From: Dichetophora obliterata
Taxonomy: Eukaryota > Arthropoda > Insecta > Diptera > Sciomyzidae
NCBI GenBank assembly: GCA_963920525.1
Contig: OY986438.1
Span: 48,330,288 to 48,394,287, forward strand
Reading direction: 5' to 3'
Length of the DNA: 64,000 nt
Shown: positions 45,543-56,914 of the stretch, one piece after another
How the letters are laid out: each line of letters begins with the position of its first letter
Position numbering within the stretch: the stretch's first letter is position 1
The notes under the pieces: model-generated
Database searches by the model: none
What the model was told of the DNA's origin: nothing
Seen by the model: the letters and a program-made list of their open reading frames with translations, nothing else
Position numbers and translations under genes: made by a program

Positions 45543-46828
45543 TTTGGGGTTGGAATTAGTTTTAAAGGTTTTCTAAGAGATGGCGTAACTATCAATAGAT
45601 CGCATCGGGCACACCTGTGACTATATTCATTTCAAAGCACATTGTCTAAGCTTCATTTTTCAGTATGTGTCATTCCACTGAAGTGTAAACAACATATATT
45701 TTTTTCTCTGTGAACATGTCGACTTTCGTTCCAACAAAACGCAATTTGCGGGAAGGTTTACTTTTGTGCTTCCATTTGAAGAAAAAAGCGGTTGAAGCAC
45801 AACGCACGCTTACTGAGGCTTACGGGGACTATGCTCCATCGATTTCTACTTGTGAGTACTGGTTCCGTCGGTTTAAAAGCGGTGATTTTGATACGGAAGA
45901 CAAAGAGCGTCCGGGCCAGCCGAAAAAGTTTGAAGATGAGGAATTGGAGGCTTTGTTCGATGAAGACCCGTGTCAAACCCTTCAAGAATTGTCAGAATCA
46001 TTGGGAGTCGACTTATCAACGGTCGGCAAACGCTTGAAGGCCATGGGAATGATTCAAAAGCAAGGAAATTGGGTGCCGTACCAGTTGAAGCCGAGAGACG
46101 TTGAACGGCGATTTTGCATGTGCGAACAACTGCTTCAACGGCATAAAAGGAAGAGTTTTTTGCATCGTATTGTCACTGGCGATGAAAAGTGGATCCATTA
46201 CGATAATCCTAAGCGAAAAAAATCGTGAGGACCACCCGGCCATGCATCAACATCGAGGGCCAAGCCGAATATTCATGGCGCCAAGCTTATGCTGTGTATT
46301 TGGTGGGATCAGAAGGGTGTCGTGTACTATGAGCTGCTAAAACCTAACGAAACCATCACTGGGGAACGCTACCAACAACAATTGATGCAATTGAGCCGAG
46401 CATTAAAGGTTAAACGGCCGGAATATACCAAAAGACACGACAAAGTGGTTTTTCAACATGACAACGCAAGGCCACATGTTGCAAGAACCGTCAAGGAAAC
46501 GTTGGAGGCGCTGAATTGGGATGTGCTACCCCACCCGCCTTATAGCCCAGACATAGCCCCTTCCGACTACCACCTATTCAGATCGATGACGCATGGCTTG
46601 GCTGAGCAGCGCTTGACTTCTTACGAGGATACCAAAAAATGGGTCGATTCGTGGAGTGCCTCAAAAGACGAATCGTTCTTCCGGCGCGGAATCCATATGC
46701 TGCCAGAAAGATGGGAAAATGTTGTAGCTAACGATGGACAATACTTTGAATAATAAACATTGTACCGTTGTTTCTAAATAAATGCTCAAAAACCGAAAAA
46801 AAACCTTTAAAATTAATTCCAACCCCAA
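45543..46828 (+). mobile_element. mariner element, mauritiana type
   Basis: The inverted ends share TTGGGGTTGGAATTA and TTTTAAAGGTTTT (left from 45544; right end at 46828), flanked by TA (45541-45542 and 46829-46830), with one extra T at the left junction. About 1,286 bp, the usual mariner size. The transposase gene is intact except for one stop. Confidence 0.94.
45716..46753 (+). pseudogene. mariner transposase with a single in-frame TGA
   Basis: 345 codons from ATG 45716 (the upstream ATG 45710 adds two residues; MSTFVP is the family-like start). Numbering from 45710: an N-terminal helix-turn-helix region (about 1-112), the WVPYQL motif at 121-126, and catalytic Asp158 in VTGDEKWIHY. A TGA at 46226-46228 (codon 173) sits where the family usually has Trp. 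The frame then continues unbroken to Asp251 in FQHDNARPH and Asp286 in YSPDIAPSDYHLF, giving D34D, and ends GQYFE. No frameshift exists. Apart from the stop it has full family length, implying recent inactivation or possible readthrough. WVPxxL and the YSPDIAPSDYHLF block place it in the mauritiana-like group. Confidence 0.95.
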
Positions 46829-47679
46829 TAGTATTTTTATGTAAATTTCTTCTATGTCCGCAGTTAATGATTGATTCGGTCATATAGTTCGTTTCATTTT
46901 ATAGATCTGATCATGAAAGAGCAAACAAAACAAACTAAAAGACCTATTAAACTAAAAAATACAACGAGCTAACATACCAAACGATCTAAAACACCAAACG
47001 AACAATAAGACCTACCGAACTAACAACGTGAACGAGTGCACGAAACGAACTTAAAGAGCGAACGAACTAAATTAACTAAAATAACTATATGAACGAACTA
47101 TATGAACGAAACTCAACTGAACTAAAAAGAGCGATCTTTTTAGTGAACTAAAGTGCCCAAGCCTATCCCCTACAGCGAACTTATATGTACACTGTAAAAA
47201 TAATGAATCAAGTAATTCCAAATGTTTCAGTTTTTTACTAGTCAGAATACATTCTGATTTATCCAGCTGTTACCACGTGGAGGTATTCAGATATATTTTT
47301 TTTTATTTTTTGTTTAATAGTTTTTTATTTTTTACTTCTTTTTTGTGAATTTTTTATTAATATAAATTTAAAATTTTTTTTTTCATATAATCATTTCTAT
47401 TTGCTTTAAAATTAATTTTTTATATTTGTTAATAACTTACTGTTTTATTATTAACTAAACTGTTATATAATTAAGATAAAAATGTTTTTCATCTTTTATT
47501 GTCTATGAAAAATAGGCAAACTCCCAGTTTCTCCCAAATAGGCAAACTCCCGCAAATTTGTATCTTGCCATTTTTCAAGGGTATTATAACATCTATAAAA
47601 ATAATTTATTCTGATGCAATATAAAAAGTACCCACCTGCATATATTCAATAATTTTTTCTCAATGATTTTGAATGAATT

Positions 47680-47859
47680 CTGAATGATTTTTCCCGGAGA
47701 ATTGGAAAAGGGACTCTTCTTTAAAGATATCACTTTCTTTTTTACACTCAGGAATATTGACGGTTGATGAAAAAATTGCCATTAAAAATCTCCAAAATAT
47801 CTTTGAACTGTATCTTAAAAATTAAAACGCCCTTTTCCGATTCCCGGGAAAATCATTCC
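47680..47859. mobile_element. MITE family X, copy 2 (180 bp)
   Basis: The ends TGAATGATTTTTCCCGGAGA and GGAATGATTTTCCCGGGAAT (reverse complement) are extended inward by ATTGGAAAAGGG/ATCGGAAAAGGG. GAATT flanks both sides (47675-47679 and 47860-47864). It is inserted in hAT element A. Confidence 0.75.
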
Positions 47860-48180
47860 GAATTGAGCTGATAAAGAATACGACGCATGCTGTTAACGTC
47901 TACAATGCAAATGCCAAAAACAGTGCAAAACAGCCACGGACGATGGTGTCAAAGAACAAAAACAACAACATGCAAACGCAGAACAGCTATCGATAGTTCG
48001 AAAGAACAAAAACAATAACATTAAGAAGCGAGGCTGTAGTTGCAAACTGAATTCGGCGAATTATAACAATCATGAAAATATTGAAGTTGTTGTAAAAGAG
48101 TGGAGAGAGAAAAAAGAGTTAGGCGCTGGGCATCGCTGAACTAAAACACCCTTTTCCGATTCCCTGGGAGAAGAAAAGCT

Positions 48181-49730
48181 TCTTGATTGGGCTGTTTAAT
48201 TATAACAATTTTAAAGTATATGAGTCGTTTCACGCCATTTCAGCTGCGATTCAGACGTATGTTTAGACGATTTGTTTTAAATTGCAAGGGCCGATACGCA
48301 AACAAAAAAAAAAGCTTGGAATAAGAAATTTTGGCTTTTTTAATGCATTTTTAAAAAGGAAGTGCAGACAGAGAAAAACAAGTTTTAGTTATTTTTCAAT
48401 TTTTTTAAAACTGAAACTGTCTGAAATTGTCTATCTACAAATATTTTTTTTTCAAAAATTGTAACTAAAAAATTATTGTTTTTTAAAAATGAATTTGTTT
48501 AAGACCAATCCCATTTGCTGCATATCATACAAGTTTCAAAATTTTAGCAAAATCGCTTCACTATCAAGAGAAAATAAGAGATATGGGAGCAAGATATGCA
48601 TAGTTGTCGTAGTTCTTTCTTGTCCAGTCACTTATATATTCTCTACACCTTACAAGTACTATAATAAAAAAAAACTTAAACCTTAATTAAAATAAAATCG
48701 CTCTTCTAACAAGGGAAAAAATGAGAAAAAACTTCATCTTTGTATGCGTATTTGTCATAAATCTGGTCCAACCACGCTGGTCCATTGTACAAGTACTATA
48801 AAGTTAAACAACAACTAATATTTTAGCTAAATCTCTTTGCTAACAAAGACAAAAATATATAAGAAAAAGCTTTCACTTTGGTTGGAGGTGGGACGTGGTT
48901 CTAAACTGAACATGCACATTTTCACTTTCAATACATTTTATTTGCCTTTCCAGAAGTACGTACACTAATTTCCAGGTCGACAACCGTTTTTTGTCACCCA
49001 TTTATTCTCACTTCGCGTTGAACGAAAATGGTGATTCCACGCTGTTTGACAAAAAAATGTGATTCTGTAAAAAATATCCAAAGTTTCAGTTTTGAAATAA
49101 TCGAAATACCAAAAAAAAAAAACGTATTTTGCTTTGCATTGTGATTTTTTCAAAAATGCATTAAAAAACTCAAAATTTTAGATTACAATGTTTTTAATGT
49201 TTATCCATCGACTCTCGAAATATTAAGCAAAAGACTTCTGGATGAATGCATGAAGTCTGAATCTCGGCTGAAATAGCATTTGTTGGAATATTTTTTCTAG
49301 TTTGATAGTTTTGTCAAGTTATGCGCTTTCGATTACATTTTAGAATAAGGAATTTTTACAGTTGTCAATAAATTAACAATTGCCAATCATAAGGCTACGA
49401 TTAAAGTCGATCGGTTTATTAGTTTTTGAGTAACATTTCTGTGCCTTTGAAGTTTTAACGACTTTTTAGGGACCTGTAGGACTTCGTTTGGAATTAAAAA
49501 CTTTAAAGATACTTTTTTGAGATAGTAAATTAATTGTTTAACCAATAAAAAATACTATTTACAAAATTTAATTCCACATGAGGTACCCTCCTTAAACTTA
49601 TAGATGTCTTAAAAATGTTATATGTACATCAATTTAGGCTTCATAAAACTAAAATCACTTAATAGTTTTTCATTTATTTATGGAACTTTTTAAAGAACTT
49701 TTTAATTCATACCCATTTCATTGGACTTTA
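48181..49730. other. No gene seen
   Basis: AT-rich sequence. Frames at 48282-48686 are low-complexity, without motif. Confidence 0.45.
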
Positions 49731-49734
49731 TTAA

Positions 49735-50332
49735 CCCTCGGATGGATTATGAACCGATAGACAGTTAATGGACTATATCGTCTGGCCAGTTGTGCCCAAT
49801 TACGAAGGTATAGCATAATGACGGGTAGGCTAAGGTCAGTTTTATGTTTCAGAGTATTTATACATATGTATGCTATGTATTTTTGAGCAATATTTATCTT
49901 GTTATCTGACGAACCCAGGTTAGGAGAAGAATATGAAATTGAACAAAATATCACGCTATTATCTATCAGAAATTAATTTGACTTGGAAACAAAACTTATC
50001 ACTACCAATATTTACAAAACTTTTCGATTTTATACTTTTCATATAGAAGGAAAACATACTCGAAAGCCCAAGAATGCGTTTGCCAATCGAACAACTAGGA
50101 ACAAAGTTATTCAAAAAGAAAAACCATTTCGTCTGGCCACACGACATACTCCATATATGAAGATTTTGACTTTGTGACAAAAGTTATGACTACAAACATT
50201 TACAGAACTTTTCAATTTTATACTAGTCATAAAGAGTGAAAATATACTCGAGAAATCACGATAGCGTTTGCCAATCAACTTCTAAAAAGAAAAATCATTT
50301 CGTTTGGCCAGACGACATAGTCCATCCGAGGG
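49735..50332. mobile_element. piggyBac-like MITE (TTAA), 598 bp
   Basis: TTAA at 49731-49734 and 50333-50336 flank inverted ends CCCTCGGATGGATTATG and CCCTCGGATGGACTATG. Two direct units (about 49990-50150 and 50190-50330) share TTTACANAACTTTTCNATTT, GCGTTTGCCAATC and CATTTCGTNTGGCCA. No gene. Confidence 0.85.
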
Positions 50333-50689
50333 TTAAGTAAGGAAGTCTATTTATAATTATGAAAAAATTAACTGGTGTTAAAGATATGCTTGAAAAGTAA
50401 TTGAGTTAAGTATTGTTCTAACATGCTCTTCTCAGATGCTCTATAATTTTCTATTTATTTTCTAAACCTTGCTAGCAATATTCTAAGTTTTAAAAAATCA
50501 CTATAGTACTCTACAAATATAATCAATAATATATTTGTATAAAAAATTATGGCGAGAGATAAAGTATTTCGCTGATTTTTGCAGATTTTGCGTCAGCATA
50601 AACTGGGCGCAGGGGAGAAAAAAAATTAAAAACATGCACAAAGTTCAAATACCAGCTGCCTAGACTACCCTAGCCTAGCCTATTCAAAT

Positions 50690-51645
50690 GGAAAATAAAG
50701 AGGATAAGTGTGAGAAAGGGGATGGTGGTAGAAGAAGGTTTAGGCGTTGGAGCAGTAGACAACGGCAGCGCTTTAGGTAGCGCCAACAATGAATAATCCT
50801 TCAAACGCTGCAAGTCACAACCAAGCAGCAAAAGCTTGAAGTGCCTTGAAAGCATTTCATGATAGCAAAGTGAACGAAAGCAGCCGGGCAACAAACGAGG
50901 ACTTCTTTAAAAAGTCCATATAAAATCCAAAATGTGAATGAATTGCTTTAAAACAAAAACCACAAATAAAGAATACAGCGAGTTGATGGAAAAAAACGAG
51001 CGAGAGATGATAGATGAGGAGGGATGTATGGAGGGTCTTCACAGCGCAATTGCAAGGCAAAATCAGTTGCAAGCAGCAACATAAAAGATGATGACAATGA
51101 ACGAAAAATGCATTCAACAACAACAGTAAAAAAGTAAATAAACGAAAAAAAAAAGCACAGAGAAGATATAAAAACAAATGGTTTTATATGAATAACAAAA
51201 ACGTACAAGAGGCCAAAGAAACCCAACGCAGTGCATCCAACATGAAAAAGTATTCAATATCAAATACGCTAAATACCAAGTCGTGTGCAACCAGTCAGCT
51301 AGCCGGGCAGCCACGGTGAGCGAGTGAATGAGCGGGTATAGCCAGTTAAGAACGCTGTCCAGTTTGTGCGTCCAGCCATCAACGAGGCAATGAAATGTAA
51401 GCGTAGCAAAGCCGAGGGTAGCCACCTAGCAGACAGACGAGTATAATCAAGCAGTAGGCAGAGAAGGAGGAGGACGAGGTGGCAAGTAGTGTTGTCAACT
51501 TGTATTGTTAAGTATTTAAAAACAAATTAAGTGATAAGAAGAAGGCAGATTTGTAAAAAGTGTGTGATGGGTGGGTTTTGTAAAGAGTGAAAATGCGGGT
51601 GTTGATAACATGAACTACTGCTTGCTTGGAACAGTAAGCAATCAC
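50690..51645 (+). other. Exon-like island ending at a strong splice donor
   Basis: A purine- and CA-rich stretch without transposon features. The sequence around 51641-51651 is ATCAC|GTAAGTT, a near-consensus donor. No believable protein frame is on the plus strand; minus-strand frames of 92-106 codons here are T/L-rich shadows. It may be a 5' untranslated exon of a plus-strand gene, perhaps with 8240-9601 and 23276-23700, but that is speculation. Confidence 0.3.
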
Positions 51646-51651
51646 GTAAGT

Positions 51652-53297
51652 TGAGAATTTATGAGGCGAAAGATTTTAAAGACTATCCACCACCTCCCTC
51701 TATATCATTATATAAAGTTGGCTGGGCTTTAATTTTAATTAAATTGGTTTTCATAAAGCCAAGAGGAAAAGAGGAAAAAATGGTAGTGACCAACCCAAAT
51801 GTTGCCAGCCTTGCAGCCTCTTTTTTAATTATGCCCTTTTTTACTACTGCTGCTGCTGCTGCTGCCTTTTAGGTCTGTGAATTCCGTTATTTATTCACAG
51901 TTATTTAAGTTTTTTACTTTTCGCACAACGTTGAGTGGATTCGTTGGTTATGTCCTTTTATTTGAATCCTGTCATGGGTTAAATTTTAAGCATATTTCAA
52001 TGAAATGCTTTTAGATTATAATAAATGTTGGCAAAAAAAAAACAAAAAACAAAACAAGTCAAGCGAGCTCTGAATATTTTTCAATTTAATATTTAATTTG
52101 TTGTATAATAAAATTAAAAGTGCGCTCGAAAAACTATGGAAATAAAAACGGAATTTTTGTAGACTAATAAAATTATTATATTTTTATTCTGCTTTAATTT
52201 TAATAATAGGTAAATTATACTTTATATGTGCATAAATTGCAAACTCAGTTTAATCCACAGACATTTTATCAAGAGTGCTAAAATAAAAACAAAAATCTAA
52301 ATAAAATACGAGTGTTTTTTTTTAACCATCTGTTATGTAAATTTGATTATGTAATAAAAGTTGGAGGACTTTTTTGTTGTTGTTATCCTAAAGCGCAGAG
52401 ATGATACAAAAGCCTTCATGTCTTAACTTAAATCAACACAAAATTAACTCAAGAAAGCACAGAGAAAAAGTTTTTAGTTTATAAAAAGAAATCATTTGCT
52501 GTAGGTCGATTTGGTTTTGTCTGAATATGCATGTGGCCAGATAGTTCGAAAGATCTGCAAACTGTCAAAACCTTCTTTCCAAATTCTAGTGCATAATAAT
52601 GATAAGAAAATCTACACATTCAAGTAGGATATCTATGTATGCAAGACATATAATAAAACAGATTTCGAAAAAATTTTTACTTTTGTGGGGGACCATTCTG
52701 GAGTGATGTACAACAGAGAATTGAAAAAAAGGATGAAAAATATTCATTTACAATTCTCTGTTAATGAGAAACAAGTAAAATTAGAGACGGTAGATGCATT
52801 TCGGAGAGACAGGCTGCCGAAACTGTCAAAACGAAAATGACAACTTATAGAAAATCTGAAAACGATGAGAAAGCGAAAATTGGCCGCATTCAGCAGAGTC
52901 AACTTTGTGTACAGTTATGGTAGCGATACCGCAGAAAAGTTGAAAATTATTCAATTAATTTATTATAATAATATAATTATGTAAATAATTTAATTGCAAA
53001 GGTTTCTCACTCAAATTTGCAGCATTCTTTTAGTGTTTCAGCGAATTTTTAAACACAACAGTCTGTTACCAAGTTTTGATTCCGCTGACAAAACAGCGAC
53101 TCTGAAAATTTTGGATATGAGAAAGAGAATGCAGTCCGAAATGCATACACCTAATTTTACTACACAAGTGTTTAGTAGCATTTTCCGGTAAAATTTCAAA
53201 ATCCATTTCACGTTCAAATGTCGTTTCTCATATGAGCAAAATATTTGTGGGTTTTTGTCATGTCATGGTATAAGTATTTATAAGTACATTGACAATG
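51652..53297. other. No gene seen
   Basis: AT-rich sequence with a short (GCT)n at about 51847-51866. Nothing supportable. Confidence 0.45.
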
Positions 53298-53860
53298 GGG
53301 AGATTACGGTTTCCGTGACGCAAAGATCTGAAAAATCAGTTTTGTAGTACTCATTGAGAAAATAAGATTCACAGAAGGACTAACCGATATATCGTCTATT
53401 TATCGAGTTATAGATTTTTTTAAAAATTTCCTCTTTATGAAACCTATATGAAAAGTCGGCTATATCTTTCCTAATGTTTGACCGATCTGAATGATTCGGG
53501 TACCATTCGAAAGTAAATTGATATATCTTCAAGATACAAGATCAAACAAATAATTTCTTTCCAATCCCGTCATGCTACATACGAATTTTCTGTATATTAT
53601 AATTTTTGTTTGCATAAAACTGTTTTTTCATATTAAAATTCCGTTACTAAAGGAAACAAAAACATCATATATTAAAAGCTGAAACAATGACCTTTCGTTT
53701 GGTGTACAAGATGCTAAACTTTTTTCTTCATTGTTGCTGTATTTGTTTGTTGTATCATTTTTGTTTATATACTATTGATGTAATCATGGTCAAAATAAGA
53801 TTTACCGACGGAATTGTCGATAATTGATTAACTATATAGTTGTCGACTTTTTATTTTTTC
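53298..53860. repeat. Foldback repeat family Y, copy 1
   Basis: 53298-53560 is homologous to 59018-59290 (GAGATTACGGTTT, TTTTGTAGTACTC, GGCTATATCTTTCCTAATGT). The stretch 53560-53780, reverse-complemented, matches 59440-59680 (TTGGAAAGAAATTATT, TTTTATGCAAACAAAAAT). Motifs with GAATTGTCGATAA occur near 53812. Confidence 0.78.
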
Positions 53861-53934
53861 CAAAAGTTCATTTCATCGTACAATGAAATCCATTCCTTGA
53901 GAAAATTATTTTAATTTTTACGAAATGTTTTTAT

Positions 53935-54105
53935 CACTATTTCGTGCAAGGGAAAATCAATTTTGTATGGTGTTTTTTACGGTAAAATGATTTTCCCTTG
54001 CACAGAATATTTTTATTACTGTTCCGTACAGGGGCAAATCAATTTGTTCTATGGTGTTTTTTACTATAAAATGATTTGCCCTTATAAGGAATGTTGTTAT
54101 AACCA
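53935..54105. repeat. Two tandem hairpins, about 80-bp period
   Basis: Unit 1 has GCAAGGGAAAATCAATTTT paired with AAATGATTTTCCCTTGC. Unit 2 has GGGGCAAATCAATTT paired with AAATGATTTGCCCTT. Both share the loop ATGGTGTTTTTTAC. Confidence 0.85.
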
Positions 54106-54242
54106 AATTTGTTGGGGGATTATGTAATTTTATTTTTGTTTATGACCTTTTTTAAACTGGCTATTATCCCAAATCCATTTTTTGTGATTATGTGAGGGTT
54201 GTAACTCCTAAGCAGCGACCAGAAATCTAATATAAAGTATTT

Positions 54243-54690
54243 AAATCTAAATATATATATTAAAATGGATGTATTTGGGTATGTTTTTATGTCACGTATA
54301 GACTCCAAAACCGCTGAACCGATCTTTATGAAATTCAGGGAAACTGAAGTCACATCTTGAGAGTATTCCTGTGATGAGTCGATTGGACAAGGGGTCGTGG
54401 TACCTCCCATACAAGCCAAATTTGCGCTATCGCCCACAAACCAAAAAAAAAGGGTACATATCAGACTTTTTGATCGTAAAAAAACTAAAATTTGTGTATT
54501 CATTTTGTTCAGATGTCTACTGTCGGTAGCTGTACAAAAAATGGGCGTGGTCACAATATATCAACGTCCACTGTTTCGATTTTCGATTTGCATAGTGAAG
54601 CTTGCTAGTAGGTGCGCCAAGAGGCGGTCACTATATATAAATAAAACCACGCCCACTTTTAATGCCCATTAATCAATAGAACTCCTATAT
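54243..54690 (+). mobile_element. Helitron 5' part
   Basis: It starts A|TCTAAATATATATATTAAAA with the downstream CTGAACCGATCTTTATGAAA block shared with 37605-38702. Internal GGGCGTGG and CCACGCCCACTTTT blocks are also present. No CTAG end was found. Confidence 0.6.
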
Positions 54691-54829
54691 ATCAGACGTT
54701 TTGATCGTATAATACTAAAATTTGGTCATTTAATTCCTGTCTGAACCGTTTTTATGAAAAAATAGGAAGTTATTAAACACATACCAAGTAAATCTTTTTT
54801 CACTTTAAGTGTGCAGCACTAAATGCCTG

Positions 54830-55170
54830 TCTTCGACGCACTAAATGAAAACAAAGGTCTACGTTGGTCATGCAAAGATTGCAGAACTACTGATTTTTAC
54901 ATTTTTAAACTTATGAGGTAATCAAGAAAGGGCTTTTTGAAGGTTTCAAAAGATCTTGAGGCGGCTCAGATTAGATTGGCGGAGTACGAAAATTCGTTGA
55001 CATTCATGGATACGGCGTTTGTCTCTCCTAGGCGCAAGCGAAGCAACAAAAGCTTTCAAAGATCTACCAAACCTTCTGCAAAAGCAGCCACTCCGTCTAT
55101 AAACATAACTCTTCAAGCTAAAACTGAAATTAATGCTGAGCCTTCACCCAACCTAAGCACTTCAAGCTAA
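54830..55170 (+). pseudogene. Non-LTR retrotransposon ORF1 fragment (PHD-like)
   Basis: The segment VFDALNENKGLRWSCKDCR (about 54831-54887) resembles the second half of the PHD-like zinc finger found in ORF1 of some Jockey-type retrotransposons. It is followed after a stop by SRKGFLKVSKDLEAAQIRLA (coiled-coil-like) and SPRRKRSNKS to the stop at 55168-55170. A distant trace, RSIFAFCLPADTLRMTSFLI near 55760-55820, could be a later ORF1 block. Frame breaks occur near 54820 and 54915. The identification rests on short motifs; it might instead be another zinc-finger remnant. Confidence 0.5.
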
Positions 55171-56571
55171 ATACTGATGATGTGGCTCTTTCTAAAGTTC
55201 CTGCATCAGTCAATCAGAATTTACTTTTGGCAGAGGCTTCTTGTATTTGTATTTATTTATATTGTTGGAAGCTAGTACAACAAAATTCAACCAGGAAACC
55301 TTATAATTACAGTACCAGCTACTCGAGATATGAGATAAGATATCATAAAATAATATGAGGTTAAAAAATTATTAAAGAATATAATTAATCATTTTAAGGC
55401 TAACTATTGAAACAACATACTAATGTGCACTGACATAAATTTTATTTTATTTTATTTTTTTGTGGTGACATAGTTGGTTTTATTGCAACAAGGAAAGGTG
55501 TAAGATTAATCGATTATTAAATTGCTAGGCATTGGCGATATATCTAAGTTCTTCTGCTGTACATGCAATAAATTTGATCACTGACTCTACTTCTGGCGCT
55601 AAGGTAACTTATGCTAAAACTTGTTCTTTATTATATCAAGTGATGCCACTTCTTCTGTAGTAATTAAAACCAATAATACAGGCGCAATACCAAAACAAAT
55701 ATCGATAAGAAGCTTAAATCAGCCAGTTTACAAAAATCTTGTTTTAATTTCGACTGAAAGATCAATATTTGCATTCTGTCTTCCAGCTGATACTCTGAGG
55801 ATGACGTCCTTTTTAATATAAGCTCAAATTTTAATCTTTTAAATAAAAATATTTCTGAAATATAAGCAATATTATAGAAAAAAAAATAAAGAAAAAGTCT
55901 AATTTTAATGTCTTTTATATTTGCGTAGTAATTCAGTAGCACTATATTAAGTAAAAACAATGAGAACACTGCGGCATCTACATAATTCAATATTCTGAGA
56001 AAACGACTTACAGTAATGTATCCAAAATTTACTGATTATGGCTTGGATGGTTATAAATATTTAGTTCTTAAGGTACTGAGTTTTTTGCTTCAATGATTGC
56101 TTTAATTAATGCAAATACGACATTTCTAGTACAATATTTAGCAATTGAGCAAAAAAATCGACATTTTTTTATCTTCTTGGAGATGGAAGAAAGGTGAAGC
56201 AATAAAATTGATTTTGATTTTCATGCTAGATGCCGTACTCGTTCTTATGAACAACTTACTCTAAGGATGTAAGGATATAAGCAAAAATATGTGCTGGCGT
56301 TACGTCACAAAAAACGAAACTGATTTTTTACTTGGATTCGAAAATTTCCAAAACTACTTCCAATCTAAAATTTCTAAAATTTCCAAGACTATTTGCATAC
56401 AATTTTTTTTTTTTGGAAGGGTGTGAAATAACATTTTCCAAGTGATCAAATTTAAAAATCTTCTCTGGTTTGTTTTTATTCGTCTTTTTGATCTGGCGTT
56501 ACGTTACTTAAATTTCCATTGCAGTTCAATTGGTGAATTAAGTAATTAGGTAGTTAAGTTAAAGATTATTC
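55171..56571. other. No gene assigned
   Basis: AT-rich sequence. Besides the possible ORF1 trace near 55760-55820, nothing is recognised. Confidence 0.4.
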
Positions 56572-56899
56572 TTAAGATCTACGGACCAATCTGCGTCAAT
56601 GGCGAGTACCAAAAACGGTAGAATTATGAACTGTATGAGCTGACATCGAGTTAGTCAAGCGCATTAAAATCGAGCGGCTTCGCTGGCAAGGTCATGTTCA
56701 GCGCATGAAAGACGATGCTCCAGTGAAGAAAACATTTGATTCGGTACTCAGCGACCCAGGACGACCGCATCTTCGTTGGAAAGACCAAGTAGAGGACAAC
56801 CTGAAGAAGCTTGGAATTTCCAACTGGCGCCAGCAAGCGAAAACCAGAAATGGCTGGCGCAAATTCTTAGATGAGGCCAAGACCGACATACGGTTGTAG
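56572..56899 (+). pseudogene. RTE-type retrotransposon, C-terminal tail with 3' end
   Basis: KIYGPICVNGEYQKR (56573-56617) precedes a stop. After a frame change come IELVKRIKIERLRWQGHVQR (about 56646-56705), MKDDAPVKKTFDS, DPGRPHLRWKDQVEDNLKKL and GISNWRQQAKTRNGWRKFL, then EAKTDIRL and the stop at 56897-56899. These are the conserved tail blocks of RTE-like polyproteins (KIYGP; RLRW-GHV-RM; GRP-LRW-D-V--DL--LG--NW). A TAAGTAAGTAAGG-type short-repeat tail follows, as expected at the RTE 3' end. 5' truncation before the reverse transcriptase core is typical of this class. Inactive. Confidence 0.85.
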
Positions 56900-56914
56900 C
56901 GCCAAATAAGTAAG

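Larger units (their letters stand above)
45287..47165. mobile_element. hAT-type element B (non-autonomous, GTTC-rich)
   Basis: The ends are TAGACTTGGGTAGTTC and TAGGCTTGGGCACTTTAGTTC (reverse complement). The exact 8-bp duplication TCCCCTAC lies at 45279-45286 and 47166-47173. Its own sequence is rich in GAACGAACT/AGTTCGTTC motifs. It is inserted in hAT element A and contains the mariner element. Confidence 0.92.
45158..48138. mobile_element. hAT-type element A (non-autonomous)
   Basis: The ends are perfect 15-bp inverted repeats, CAGCGATGCCCAGCG (45158-45172 and 48124-48138), with an exact 8-bp duplication AACTAAAA at 45150-45157 and 48139-48146. CAG-start ends and 8-bp targets define hAT. 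No transposase frame is present; its own sequence is 45158-45278 and about 47174-48138. Confidence 0.93.
44830..48180. mobile_element. MITE family X, copy 1 (outermost shell of a nest)
   Basis: The left end includes CCGGAGAATCGGAAA (44840-44854) and the right end CCCTTTTCCGATTCCCTGGG. The interior block TATTGACGGTTGA and CTNAAAATNTCCAAAAT matches family X copy 2 at 47680-47859. It is split by the hAT element at 45158-48138, whose 8-bp duplication AACTAAAA marks the break. The outer limits are approximate. Confidence 0.65.

Noticed and set aside
50857..51425. Overlapping minus-strand frames of 92-106 codons
   Set aside because: Three overlapping frames on the same strand in an A-rich region indicate codon bias from composition, not genes.
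54120..54554. 144-codon minus-strand frame
   Set aside because: It is antisense to Helitron sequence, with no recognisable domain.
55664..55990. 108-codon minus-strand hydrophobic frame
   Set aside because: AT-rich composition effect, with no motif.
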